From Paludibacter sp963678465 (lineage in GTDB: Bacteria; Bacteroidota; Bacteroidia; Bacteroidales; Paludibacteraceae): a stretch of DNA of 64,000 bases. This document shows, piece by piece, positions 1 to 8,615 of this stretch. How positions within the stretch are numbered: position 1 is the first letter of the stretch; every line of letters starts with the position of its first letter. Under the pieces are notes generated by a model. The model saw only the letters and a list, made by a program, of their open reading frames with translations, made no database searches and had not been told where the DNA came from. The stretch covers positions 2,666,001 to 2,730,000 of the forward strand of contig OY782858.1 in the NCBI GenBank assembly GCA_963678465.1, written 5' to 3'. A program made the translations under genes and the position numbers.

Positions 1-914
1 TGATGTGCTACCGAACTTTTCTCCGATTTACCGGCAAAAAGCATTTCGGCCAATTCGGCCTGTGCCATAACACCAAAGAAAACACCAATAGCCAATGAAG
101 CATCGAACTTATAATTCGTTGTATTCCAAAGTATAAATATGGCAATAAAGCTGAACCCCAATCCGGCCATCAGTTGCAATGTAAATGAATTGATTTGCAG
201 TTTACTTTCAAGTCGCTCTATCAGTAACATTCTTTGTTCGTACTGACCAATGGCCTTTTGCTCCAGTTTGTATTTCGAAATTTCGATACGACCTCTGAAA
301 CTTTGTATCAGCGCCTGATTGTTTTCTTCCCGTTCTGCTTTGAGCCTTGTGTAGAGAATACGGTTTCTCCTAAAAATCAACTGAGGCAACACGAACAAAA
401 GAAGCGCTGATGAAATTAAAAATTCAATAGCAATTGCCTGCGAAAACACGGCAAGAAAGAAAAAATAAACGACCAATGCAATGATAAGCGCCGTAAATGG
501 CAATAACCAGAGTAAAATATGATTCAAAATCTGATCGATACCATGTGTGCTGTTTTCGAGGATCGTGGAGTTGTTATTGACCTGTTTTTTAAAATAAGGG
601 AAACGTGCTACCGATTGAAATATGGCAAGTTGCAGCCTGCGTTGTGCATCGAGCGTTGTTTTATGGTTTTCAAGTCGTTCGAAATACCGGCTTGCTGTGC
701 GCATTAACGTGAGCAAACGAATAATGGAAGATGGAATTAAATACGCAAACAAAGCATTGGCAGTGATAAAGGCAACAGTAGATGCAGCCAGGAACCAACC
801 CGAAATGGCAGGAAGAGCCACAAAAGCAACTGTCCAGAATATCAACACCGAAATACCCAGCACCCAACGGCCTGCTAAAGGTTGAAATATATGTTTTTGT
901 AAGAATGTATTCAT
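1..914 (-). CDS. cydC: CydC-type ABC exporter subunit (partial, C-terminus off the left edge)
   Basis: This is the first 304 codons of a thiol-reductant ABC exporter subunit. CydDC is a heterodimer in the inner membrane that moves glutathione/cysteine to the periplasm and is needed to assemble cytochrome bd oxidase. The visible part is the membrane domain: hydrophobic segments near residues 18-35 and 38-60, then RYFERLENHKTTLD, which resembles the RYxERLxxHxxT signature of CydC, then two more hydrophobic stretches. The nucleotide-binding domain lies outside the window. The start is the ATG at 914-912 (MNTFLQKHIF). It follows cydD on the same strand after a 198-bp repeat-filled gap. The CydC assignment rests on the membrane domain and on pairing with cydD. 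Confidence 0.8.
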   Translation of the reverse strand, partial: MNTFLQKHIFQPLAGRWVLGISVLIFWTVAFVALPAISGWFLAASTVAFITANALFAYLIPSSIIRLLTLMRTASRYFERLENHKTTLDAQRRLQLAIFQSVARFPYFKKQVNNNSTILENSTHGIDQILNHILLWLLPFTALIIALVVYFFFLAVFSQAIAIEFLISSALLLFVLPQLIFRRNRILYTRLKAEREENNQALIQSFRGRIEISKYKLEQKAIGQYEQRMLLIERLESKLQINSFTLQLMAGLGFSFIAIFILWNTTNYKFDASLAIGVFFGVMAQAELAEMLFAGKSEKSSVAH

Positions 915-926
915 TTAGTTGTTTTT

Positions 927-1122
927 TTAGTCAACGGTCAACAGTCTCCGGTCTCCAGACATTAGACAAAAGAGCAAAGAACAAAGACAAAAGACAAAGA
1001 TCTCTGATCCCAAGACTTTTGACTTTTGACATTAGACTTTAGACTGTGAAACTGTTGAATCGTTGAACTGTCTCCCGTCAATTATCAATTATTAATTGTT
1101 AATTATTAATTATTAATTCATT
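927..1122. repeat. Heptad-phased low-complexity array between cydD and cydC
   Basis: About 28 consecutive 7-bp units can be laid out in one phase starting at 927, for example TTAGTCA, ACGGTCA, CCAGACA, TTAGACA, AAAGACA (twice), TTTGACT, TTAGACT (twice), and from 1081 ATTATCA followed by ATTATTA/ATTGTTA units. The units drift from GTCA/GACT-like to ATTATTA-like without losing register over most of the stretch; units 18-22 are the least regular. The array runs over the cydD stop codon at 1113-1115 and fills the gap to cydC. No gene or promoter is recognisable inside it. Confidence 0.75.
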
Positions 1123-2753
1123 TGTTCCCCCCAGTTCAGTTGAAGCACTCTAGTGGCAATGGCATCAAATTTATCTTCGTGTGACGCCACAATTACCAAT
1201 CTTTCGTGCGACATTTTCAGTATTTGTTCGAGAATGATTTCAACAGTCGCAGCATCAAGGTTAGCTGTCGGTTCATCAAGAATGGCCACCGGTTGAGGAT
1301 AAAGCATCATGCGTGCAAGCGTAACCAATTGTTTTTCGCCTCCCGAAAGTTGCTTTCCATTGTGACTCAACTGCGTTTCCCAGCCTTCTTCTTTTTTGTC
1401 AAGTATTTTGTCAAGAAAAGCGGGATAATCCTTTTGTGCTTCGGCTGCTTTATCCAGAAAAACATTGTAACGCAAGGTCCCATCGAAGATAAAGGGAAAT
1501 TGATTCATGTACGACGAATTCACTTTCAACCATTGCTGCGACCAAGCATTATCGCGTCCATTGAACGCTATTTTACCTTCGTTTACTTTCAGGTTTCCCG
1601 AACATATTTTCAGTAAAGTGGATTTCCCCGAACCCGAAATGCCTTTCACAAGCACAAGTCCTTTCACGGGAAGTTGAAGCTGAATATTGTGCAATACTTT
1701 CACAACCGTATCGGGATAAGCAAAGTTCAAGTCTTTGATTTCAAGCGTCCGAAGTTGTTCATTTTCATCTATTGCAGGCACTTCGTCGATATCGTGCAGT
1801 AAAGGCATCAATAGCTTTGCAGCTGCCAACGCCCGGTTCCTGTCGTGATAAGCGCTTACAAATTTGCGCAAATAAAAGAAAAAATAGGGCGACAACATCA
1901 AAAGAAACAAAGCTGTTTTGAAATCGTAGCCTTTTCCGTAATTCGGCCCGGGCATAATACCCAGCAAACTCATTCCTAAATATATGGCCACCGCAGCAAT
2001 GGCTATTGTTACAAAAAGCTCCAGTACTGCCGACGACAATATTGCAACACTCATCACATTGGTAGTTGCTTTGTTGAGCGTCTTGCTTTTTTCGGACAGA
2101 AAGAGATATTGTGGTTTAAAGTTGTCGAGGTTCACAATTTCGGCAATTGTATGCAGGCGATTGTAAAAAACTGCCGAATACTTCATAAAAAGGCTGATGT
2201 GTTTTTTATGAAGCGCCTCAGCTCCCACACCTATCACTATCATTTGCATGGGAATAACAAGGAAAGTGACAAGCAGTGTGTAACCCACCCATTTGTCCAT
2301 CCAAAAACTCACAACAAGCAACAAACCACCCACCAACACCGAAGCCAAAGCATAAGGAACAAAAAAAGAATAGAAGGGTTTCAGATCGTCGGTGGCCCTT
2401 GTCACCAACAATGTACTCGAAATAGAGTCCGTTTGATTGTTATTAAGCAATTCGGGGTAAAGCCGTTTCTTTACCTTTGCCACAATCACATTGCCGGCAT
2501 TGTAGTTCAGCACCGACGCAAAATGTGCAAAAACATACCGACCTGTAATAAACGCAACTGCATATAGCAATTGATAAGCCAACACTTCCCCGTCCACAAG
2601 CCACGAAGCAGCAAAACCTGACAAATACCAACTAAAAGCCACAAAACATCCTGCACTCAGAATAGTCATCAACGAAGCTGATAAATACGCACTTTTTGCT
2701 TCAGCCATCGATTTCCCAAGCCACCCTGATGCACTCTCCTGTTTTGAATTCAT
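1113..2753 (-). CDS. cydD: CydD-type ABC exporter, membrane plus ATPase domains
   Basis: 546 aa, the usual length for a CydD/CydC half-transporter. The N-terminal two thirds carry about six membrane segments (first near residues 28-50). The C-terminal ABC domain has Walker A GISGSGKST, signature LSGGEKQ, Walker B VAILDEP and the H-loop ASHEDK. It should pair with the downstream cydC product to export cysteine/glutathione for cytochrome bd maturation. It is the first gene of the pair; upstream lie tRNA-Leu and its terminator. No cydAB genes are in the window. Its last codons and stop are inside the heptad repeat array. Confidence 0.85.
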   Translation of the reverse strand: MNSKQESASGWLGKSMAEAKSAYLSASLMTILSAGCFVAFSWYLSGFAASWLVDGEVLAYQLLYAVAFITGRYVFAHFASVLNYNAGNVIVAKVKKRLYPELLNNNQTDSISSTLLVTRATDDLKPFYSFFVPYALASVLVGGLLLVVSFWMDKWVGYTLLVTFLVIPMQMIVIGVGAEALHKKHISLFMKYSAVFYNRLHTIAEIVNLDNFKPQYLFLSEKSKTLNKATTNVMSVAILSSAVLELFVTIAIAAVAIYLGMSLLGIMPGPNYGKGYDFKTALFLLMLSPYFFFYLRKFVSAYHDRNRALAAAKLLMPLLHDIDEVPAIDENEQLRTLEIKDLNFAYPDTVVKVLHNIQLQLPVKGLVLVKGISGSGKSTLLKICSGNLKVNEGKIAFNGRDNAWSQQWLKVNSSYMNQFPFIFDGTLRYNVFLDKAAEAQKDYPAFLDKILDKKEEGWETQLSHNGKQLSGGEKQLVTLARMMLYPQPVAILDEPTANLDAATVEIILEQILKMSHERLVIVASHEDKFDAIATRVLQLNWGEQMN

Positions 2754-2903
2754 TGATTATCGTCTCTTGCTTATTTCAGACATTAACTGTTTACTATTAC
2801 AAATTGTTTTCGCCTTGCACTTAAAAATCATTAATAAAAGCACATCGGCAGCGTAAGGTGAGGGTTACTGGATTTTATGGGTGCCACATAAACACATGAC
2901 AAT

Positions 2904-2955
2904 AAAATAAAAAACCTCAATAACTGTGTTATGAACACATTGTTATTGAGGTTTT
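2904..2955 (-). terminator. Rho-independent terminator after tRNA-Leu
   Basis: A 10-bp stem CCTCAATAAC/GTTATTGAGG (2915-2924 with 2942-2951) is extended by an inner TGTG/CACA pair. Read on the minus strand it ends in TTTTTTATTTT. It sits directly downstream of the tRNA and would isolate cydD from tRNA transcription. Confidence 0.85.
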
Positions 2956-2958
2956 CCG

Positions 2959-3042
2959 TACCCAGAGCCGGGATCGAACCGGCATGGAAGTGAATCCACT
3001 GGTGTTTGAGACCAGCGCGTCTACCAATTCCGCCATCTGGGC
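2959..3042 (-). tRNA. tRNA-Leu (anticodon CAA)
   Basis: 84-nt class II tRNA. The acceptor stem GCCCAGA pairs with TCTGGGT (G1-U72, also present in some E. coli tRNA-Leu), with discriminator A at 2959. D-arm GGCGGAATTGGTAGACGC, anticodon stem CTGGT/ACCAG around the loop CTCAAAC (anticodon CAA, reading UUG), a long variable arm, and T-loop GGTTCGATCCC are all visible. No CCA is encoded. Confidence 0.95.
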
Positions 3043-3053
3043 GATTGCGGGGA

Positions 3054-3084
3054 CAAAAGTAAGTTATTTTTTTTAATCACCCAA
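3054..3084 (-). promoter_or_regulatory. Bacteroidota-type promoter of tRNA-Leu
   Basis: On the minus strand TTG (3084-3082), a 20-bp spacer and TACTTTTG (3061-3054) match the TTG-N19-22-TAnnTTTG consensus of the primary Bacteroidota sigma factor. Transcription would begin only a few bases before the tRNA 5' end at 3042. Confidence 0.75.
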
Positions 3085-3204
3085 CTTTTAAAAGCTTTTG
3101 TATCTATTTTTTTTTGAATTTAATGCTAGCTATTTTATTATCAGGCATTAGAAGACGAAAATACTTTACTTTAAATTTGGGATAACATATGTGTTAGCCA
3201 AAAC

Positions 3205-3774
3205 TCAGGCTTGTGAATACAGCTTCATTGAAACACCTGCATCACAAACCAACGTGTCGGCAGGTGCTTTACGAATGATATTCATTACATAGATATCGCC
3301 TGCTGCCCCTGATATATTTACAATCTGAATGATGTACACAAACCAAAACCACGCTACAGGCAGCAGCAGATTGGCCAGAAGCAACACAAGTCCCAGCAAA
3401 ACAACAGGTGCCATCGCTATAAGCAAATAGCTGCGTTTGTCGAAAAAGGCAGTACTTCCCGCATAGGCATACATAAGTCCTTTGAACCCAAAATAGGGCT
3501 TTACATTGCTCAGCTTTTTCATAAATACTCCGTGAACGGCTTCGTGCAGCAGAATATACAGAAAAAGAGCGGCAAGAAACAATAACGGAACAAATATATT
3601 ATACAGCAATTCTTTATGATATGCATGGAAAGGCACCAACAGAGCGGCAGGCAACACCATAACGGCTCCCAACAGGAGAGCTGCCAAATTCACCGTAAGC
3701 ATCTCCTTCTTGTTATTTAGCAAATCCACAGTCTTTATCTCCCTGTATCCTTCGGGCAATTGCGCTACATTCAT
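3205..3774 (-). CDS. DUF3267-type membrane zincin-like protein
   Basis: 189 aa. Hydrophobic segments lie near residues 27-48, 56-76, 113-135 and 138-158. The second ends in the zinc-binding HExxH motif (H77-E-A-V-H81), as in DUF3267 'putative zincin' proteins, so an intramembrane or membrane-bound metalloprotease is possible but unproven. It is the last gene of a leftward run, 35 bp after the THUMP methyltransferase gene. The natural substrate is unknown. Confidence 0.7.
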   Translation of the reverse strand: MNVAQLPEGYREIKTVDLLNNKKEMLTVNLAALLLGAVMVLPAALLVPFHAYHKELLYNIFVPLLFLAALFLYILLHEAVHGVFMKKLSNVKPYFGFKGLMYAYAGSTAFFDKRSYLLIAMAPVVLLGLVLLLANLLLPVAWFWFVYIIQIVNISGAAGDIYVMNIIRKAPADTLVCDAGVSMKLYSQA

Positions 3775-3809
3775 GCGAGAAAAAATTAGTGCATTTTTAC
3801 ATGAAATTT

Positions 3810-4973
3810 CTAATACTTACCTTTCTTTTTTGCCACATAATCATTGCGTTTACCTGCAAAAATTTCGTAGTGATTGAACCAGCAATCGAGTGTTCCATTC
3901 AGCAATTTGATACGCTCGGTGGGTTTCATTCCTATTTTATCAAGGCATTCTTCGTGCGAACTAATGACCCAGCAGCTGTTGCCTGTAAATTTATATTTCA
4001 TTGTAGTACCGAGTGATGCATACAATCCATACAAATCATCCGATGTAATACGCTCACCATAAGGAGGATTGGTTACCATTAAACAGTTTTCGACCGGAGC
4101 TTCGAATTCGGCGATTGGTTTACGTTGTAGTTCGATATATTTGCCCAGACCTGCACTTTTTACATTTTGCTCTGAAATTTGGATGGCTCTCGCCGAAATA
4201 TCAGATCCGTATATTTTGAAATCGAACGGTCGTTCCATGGAATCGTCATTGTAAACCTCGTCGAAAAGCTCTTTGTCAAAATCGCTCCATTTTTCGAAAG
4301 CAAACGATGACCTGTAAACGCCGGGAGCAATATTAAGCGCAATCAATCCGGCCTCTATCAACAAAGTACCCGAACCACACATAGGGTCTATAAAGTTTGT
4401 TTGCCCGTTCCAACCTGCCATCAACAGCATTCCGGCAGCCAATGCTTCGTTCAGAGGCGCTTCGTTTTGCGAAATCCGATAACCACGTTTATGTAAGGAA
4501 TCGCCCGAACTATCAAGCGACAAGGTACATTGTTTTTGCGAAATATGTATATTGAACATTAAACCGGGATTGTCGAGCCGAACAGATGGACGATTTTCGG
4601 TACGTTCTCTGAACCAGTCCACTATCGCATCTTTTACGCGGTACGAAACAAATTTGGAATGAAGAAATTCATCAGAAAAAACAGTAGCATCGATAGCGAA
4701 AGTACTGTCAACAGTCATGTAATCGGTCCAGTTTACTTTTTTTACCTCCTCATAAATCTCGTCGGCAGTAGATGCCTTAAAAGTAAGAATGGGCTTCAGC
4801 ACGCGCGAAGCTGTACGCAAATGCATATTGGCCTTATACATCAAGGCTTTGTCGCCTGTGAAACTTACAGCCCGTTTGTGAATTTCTATATTGTTTGCAC
4901 CCAAACCCACAAGCTCGGTGGCTAATACCTCTTCAAGACCCCGAAAGGTTTTAGCTATCATTTCAAATTCCAT
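3810..4973 (-). CDS. THUMP-domain RNA guanine/adenine methyltransferase (RlmL-like)
   Basis: 387 aa SAM-dependent methyltransferase of the COG0116 type. An N-terminal THUMP RNA-binding domain covers roughly residues 40-155. The Rossmann methylase domain has DPMCGSGTLLIEA (SAM motif I) and the catalytic TNPPYGERI motif. The length matches the N-terminal methylase half of E. coli RlmL, which makes m2G2445 in 23S rRNA; the exact target here cannot be read from sequence. It lies between cysE (44 bp upstream) and the DUF3267 gene on the same strand. Confidence 0.85.
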   Translation of the reverse strand: MEFEMIAKTFRGLEEVLATELVGLGANNIEIHKRAVSFTGDKALMYKANMHLRTASRVLKPILTFKASTADEIYEEVKKVNWTDYMTVDSTFAIDATVFSDEFLHSKFVSYRVKDAIVDWFRERTENRPSVRLDNPGLMFNIHISQKQCTLSLDSSGDSLHKRGYRISQNEAPLNEALAAGMLLMAGWNGQTNFIDPMCGSGTLLIEAGLIALNIAPGVYRSSFAFEKWSDFDKELFDEVYNDDSMERPFDFKIYGSDISARAIQISEQNVKSAGLGKYIELQRKPIAEFEAPVENCLMVTNPPYGERITSDDLYGLYASLGTTMKYKFTGNSCWVISSHEECLDKIGMKPTERIKLLNGTLDCWFNHYEIFAGKRNDYVAKKKGKY

Positions 4974-5017
4974 ATTGTAAATTATATATATTTAGTTTTC
5001 TGTTTTTCTAAAACAAA

Positions 5018-5911
5018 TTATTTTCGTTGTACCAATTTAGCACCGGGCGCCACATCGCTGTCCACCCATATATTTCCGCCGATCACCGCTCCATCGCCCA
5101 CTTTGATAGTACCGAGTATTGTTGAGTTGGAATATATGATCACATTGTTGCCAATGATAGGATGACGTTGAATTCCCTTGATCGGATTTCCGTTTTCGTC
5201 GAGCGGGAAACTCTTTGCGCCCAAAGTTACGCCCTGATACATTTTCACATTATTACCAATGACAGCCGTTTCACCAATGACAACACCAGTGCCGTGATCA
5301 ATTGTAAAGTATTCGCCTATCGTAGCTCCGGGGTGAATATCAATACCTGTTTCCGAATGCGCCATCTCTGTTATGATACGAGGAATAAGCGGCACATTAA
5401 GCTTAAGCAATGCGTTGGCAATGCGATAATTACTTATGGCGCGAATACTCGGATAGCAGAAAATGACTTCACCAAAACTTTTAGCTGCCGGATCGCCATT
5501 GAATGCAGCAATTACATCGGTGTGTAGTCTGACGCGAATGGCAGGAAGCTGACTTATAAACTGCATTGCCTTTTCGCTGGCATCGCACTCCATTATCCGA
5601 CAAGCATTTTCGTCGACAGCAGAAGCATCGAAACAAATACCTGCTTTGATTTGATTGGACAACAAGAGTTGTAGTTTTTCAACATTCACACCAATGTGAT
5701 AAATCATTGATTTACTGTTGACAGTAGCATTGCCGAAATAGCCGGGAAAAAGAATTGAACGGATCAACTGCACTATCTCGCCGAGCACATCCACCGAAGG
5801 CATAGGGTGGTTCTGATTTTGCTGATGGCAAATTGCTTTAAAACTATCGGTATCCGACAGTTTTTTAATCGTATCTAAAAGTTTCTTTTCCATACTCTTA
5901 TCTGGTTTCAA
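5018..5911 (-). CDS. cysE: Serine O-acetyltransferase
   Basis: 297 aa. Makes O-acetylserine from serine and acetyl-CoA, the first step of cysteine synthesis. The C-terminal half is a left-handed beta-helix of hexapeptide repeats (about residues 190-297) with the serine acetyltransferase signature around DIHPGATIGEYFTIDHGTG, which contains the conserved catalytic Asp/His. The N-terminal helical domain covers about residues 1-180. Its start overlaps the end of the upstream NadR-like kinase gene by 14 bp, so the two are probably translated together. Confidence 0.9.
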   Translation of the reverse strand: MKPDKSMEKKLLDTIKKLSDTDSFKAICHQQNQNHPMPSVDVLGEIVQLIRSILFPGYFGNATVNSKSMIYHIGVNVEKLQLLLSNQIKAGICFDASAVDENACRIMECDASEKAMQFISQLPAIRVRLHTDVIAAFNGDPAAKSFGEVIFCYPSIRAISNYRIANALLKLNVPLIPRIITEMAHSETGIDIHPGATIGEYFTIDHGTGVVIGETAVIGNNVKMYQGVTLGAKSFPLDENGNPIKGIQRHPIIGNNVIIYSNSTILGTIKVGDGAVIGGNIWVDSDVAPGAKLVQRK

Positions 5912-6419
5912 AATATTTTTCGACAGCTTTTATAGCATTCTCTATTCTCATCTCACCTTTACCCGTGACGATGGCGTAAGGTTTTCCTGTTTTTTCAATT
6001 TCTGTTTTATACAAATCGAAAAAAAACTGACGATCGTCGCCGTGTTCACGTACAGGATCAGGAATCCATTCCAAATCGTGATAACACAAAAGATAAAAAT
6101 CAAAATAATTTTTATTGAGTTGCGCTGTCACCAACTCAGGAACTTTGCCAAAACAATACTCAAACCATACTTTTGTGATGATCAGATCGGTATCAAAAAA
6201 AATAAATCCGGGTGAATCGTCGTTTTCGAAGCTCTTCTGCTCCAGTATTTGTTGTTCGGCAATCACACAAACATCTTCGTAGGTATAAGTCCTGCCCAGT
6301 TTTTCAATATATTCACGCGCAAACTCTGGTATCCACTGTCCGGCAAAATACTGAGCCAACTGCCTGGCTATTTCTGTTTTTCCTGTCGATTCGGGGCCTG
6401 ATATGGCAATTTTAAACAT
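5898..6419 (-). CDS. NadR/Ttd14-like AAA kinase, putative nicotinamide riboside kinase
   Basis: 173 aa single-domain P-loop protein. Walker A is GPESTGKT (residues 8-15), followed by PEFAREYI and a downstream FFDTDLI Walker-B-like strand, as in the kinase domain of NadR (PF13521 type). In NadR this domain phosphorylates nicotinamide riboside; the adenylyltransferase half is absent, so the substrate here is inferred. It is the first gene of the leftward run with cysE. Confidence 0.75.
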   Translation of the reverse strand: MFKIAISGPESTGKTEIARQLAQYFAGQWIPEFAREYIEKLGRTYTYEDVCVIAEQQILEQKSFENDDSPGFIFFDTDLIITKVWFEYCFGKVPELVTAQLNKNYFDFYLLCYHDLEWIPDPVREHGDDRQFFFDLYKTEIEKTGKPYAIVTGKGEMRIENAIKAVEKYFETR

Positions 6420-6513
6420 GAATAAGTTCGATCTGTGGTACTTTAGCTGCTACCAGTTTTGCAGCAGCAATAATGGTTGAATACCGTATATTTATTGGTT
6501 GTTTATTGTTTTC

Positions 6514-6544
6514 TTTCACGTATAAACAAAAAAAATTATCTTTG
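6514..6544 (+). promoter_or_regulatory. Promoter of the PAP2 phosphatase gene, very short leader
   Basis: TTTC (6514-6517), a 19-bp spacer and TATCTTTG (6537-6544) fit the Bacteroidota promoter pattern. The ATG at 6556 is only 11 bases beyond the -7 element, so the mRNA leader would be a few bases at most. Confidence 0.6.
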
Positions 6545-6555
6545 AAAAAAAAACA

Positions 6556-7209
6556 ATGCGCAAATTTACGACAATTATTCTGCTTTTCTGCTTTATTTCG
6601 ACGATATGTCACACAATTACTGCACAAACCACCGATTATGAAATTCTAAAATCGTTGAACGAGTCCTCCGGTGGGTTACGGAATTACTCAGAATTTATAT
6701 CTAATTCCACAAAAATAACCTCAGTTGCCATACCTGTTGTCATGGGATCTGTTGCTTTGTTTCAGAAGGATGATGCATTGCTCCGGGATGCCATTTATAT
6801 AGGTGTTTCGATGGGAATAAACACAGTGCTTACTTACGGACTGAAATACAGTGTGGATCGCGAACGTCCTTACATCACTCATCCTGAACTGAATGTTGAT
6901 CCTGCATTTTACGAATCATCAGCATCCTTTCCTTCGGGACACACTTCGTTGGCATTTTCAGTGGCTACTTCGTTGAGCCTTGCCCACCCAAAATGGTATG
7001 TGATAGCCCCGGCCTACCTATGGGCAGGCTCAGTGGGCTACTCCCGATTGAATTTGGGAGTCCATTATCCTAGTGATGTGCTGGCAGGCGCTGTGCTGGG
7101 AGCCGGGAGTGCCTACCTTACCTACAAAGCAAATGAATGGTACAGAAAAAAGCAGGCCAAAAAGAAACTTATAAACACAAATGCCTTCCTCATCGACAAT
7201 CAGCAATAA
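6556..7209 (+). CDS. PAP2-family membrane phosphatase
   Basis: 217 aa with an N-terminal signal sequence (residues 1-24, ending TAQT). All three phosphatidic acid phosphatase motifs are present: KYSVDRERP (KxxxxxxRP), PSGHTS and SRLNLGVHYPSD (SRxxxxxHxxxD). Such enzymes dephosphorylate lipid phosphates, such as undecaprenyl pyrophosphate or phosphatidate, on the periplasmic face; the substrate cannot be told from sequence. It is transcribed alone and converges on nhaA. Confidence 0.85.
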   Translation: MRKFTTIILLFCFISTICHTITAQTTDYEILKSLNESSGGLRNYSEFISNSTKITSVAIPVVMGSVALFQKDDALLRDAIYIGVSMGINTVLTYGLKYSVDRERPYITHPELNVDPAFYESSASFPSGHTSLAFSVATSLSLAHPKWYVIAPAYLWAGSVGYSRLNLGVHYPSDVLAGAVLGAGSAYLTYKANEWYRKKQAKKKLINTNAFLIDNQQ

Positions 7210-7282
7210 CATCAGGCATCCAACTGAAAACGCTTGTTCTTACTTTCCCATTGTCTTGAAATATAAAGCAATGTTCGCCTTT

Positions 7283-8434
7283 TCAATCCTCGTCCTCAAC
7301 AGGTTTCACGAGCATAATTTTCAGCCAAACCAAACCAATTATGGCTGCGATGACCGATCCTACCAATATTGAAATTTTAGCATTATTGGCCATATCCATA
7401 TCGGTATAAGCCAGCAATGTTATAAAAATTGACATCGTAAAACCGATACCACCCAAAAAGCCAACACCTATAATATTTCCCCACTTCAGTTCGGTGGGCA
7501 ATTTTGATAATTTAAATTTCACAGCAAGGTACGAGAAGAGCGAAATACCCAGGGGTTTACCAATGACAAGTCCGGCAATGATTCCAAGACTTCCCATTTC
7601 GAGCAATCCATCCTGCCAACCACTTTTAATAACGATACCGGTATTAGCAACCGCAAAAAGTGGCAATATGAAAAAGGCAACAGGCTTATGTAGAAAATGT
7701 TGAATTTTATATGAAGGCGATTTGTCGATAGATTTACCAAAAGGGATGGCAAAAGCAAGCAACACACCGGTAATGGTAGCATGAACCCCCGAATGCAACA
7801 TAAAATACCACATCAATATTCCTCCAATGAGGTATGGAATCATATTGCAAACTTTCAGGCGGTTCAGCAAAATGAGTACAGCATAAATTCCTAACGCAAT
7901 CATCAGATTTGAAAGCGAAATGGATGCTGAATAAAAAATGGCAATTACCACTATGGCGCCCAAATCGTCAATCACAGCCAAAGCAATAAGGAAAACCTTC
8001 AATGATGCAGGTACTTTATTCCCCAGCAAAGATAAAATTCCAATGGCAAATGCAATGTCGGTGGCCATAGGTATTCCGGTGCCCGACTGAGTAGGCAAAC
8101 CATAATTCAGTAGCATAAAAATTCCTGCCGGCACAAGCATTCCTCCCAGGGCGGCAATGATAGGCAAAGAAGCGTTGCGTATGTCGGACAATTCACCTTC
8201 ATAAATCTCCCGTTCGAGTTCCAATCCTATAAGCAGAAAGAATATCGTCATCAGTCCATCATTGATCCAATGAGTGATCGAATGTCCTCCCCAATCGGTA
8301 GCCCAGAACTCAGTATATGAGCCCTGCCACTGTGAGTTGGCAAGAATCAGCGAAAGAGCAGTAGCAAAGATAAGGATAAGACCACCGGCCTTTTCGCTGT
8401 CGAAAAATTCTTTGAATAATTTTGTTAACCTCAT
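7283..8434 (-). CDS. nhaA: Na+/H+ antiporter NhaA
   Basis: 383 aa, the normal length for the family, with about 12 membrane segments. It keeps the ion-binding aspartates: D in PMATDIAFAIGILSLLG (E. coli D133) and DD in AVIDDLGAIVVIAIFY (E. coli D163/D164). It exports Na+ in exchange for protons for pH and salt homeostasis. It is a single-gene unit flanked by PAP2 (convergent) and the C69 peptidase gene upstream on the same strand, from which a hairpin at 8526-8568 separates it. Confidence 0.93.
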   Translation of the reverse strand: MRLTKLFKEFFDSEKAGGLILIFATALSLILANSQWQGSYTEFWATDWGGHSITHWINDGLMTIFFLLIGLELEREIYEGELSDIRNASLPIIAALGGMLVPAGIFMLLNYGLPTQSGTGIPMATDIAFAIGILSLLGNKVPASLKVFLIALAVIDDLGAIVVIAIFYSASISLSNLMIALGIYAVLILLNRLKVCNMIPYLIGGILMWYFMLHSGVHATITGVLLAFAIPFGKSIDKSPSYKIQHFLHKPVAFFILPLFAVANTGIVIKSGWQDGLLEMGSLGIIAGLVIGKPLGISLFSYLAVKFKLSKLPTELKWGNIIGVGFLGGIGFTMSIFITLLAYTDMDMANNAKISILVGSVIAAIIGLVWLKIMLVKPVEDED

Positions 8435-8525
8435 GATTCAATTAATGTTTGTAATATTTTTAAGAATAGATGGAATGTAAATATAATTTAGAAACACGGT
8501 GGAATATAAATTGTTTTATCAGCTT

Positions 8526-8568
8526 AAAAAAAACAGAAACCTTACGAAATCAGGTTTCTGTTTTTTTT
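8526..8568. terminator. Terminator of the C69 peptidase gene
   Basis: AACAGAAACCT (8532-8542) pairs with AGGTTTCTGTT (8552-8562) around a short loop. The stem is flanked by A8 and T8 runs, so it can terminate in either direction. In context it ends leftward transcription from the peptidase gene before nhaA. Confidence 0.85.
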
Positions 8569-8615
8569 GAAAATTACATTTTCTGACAGTACATGTCAGG
8601 TCATTTTCAACTTTC

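Noticed and set aside
519..1042. Short overlapping frames on both strands at the left edge
   Set aside because: They are shadows of the cydC coding sequence, which continues off the window, or lie in the heptad array.
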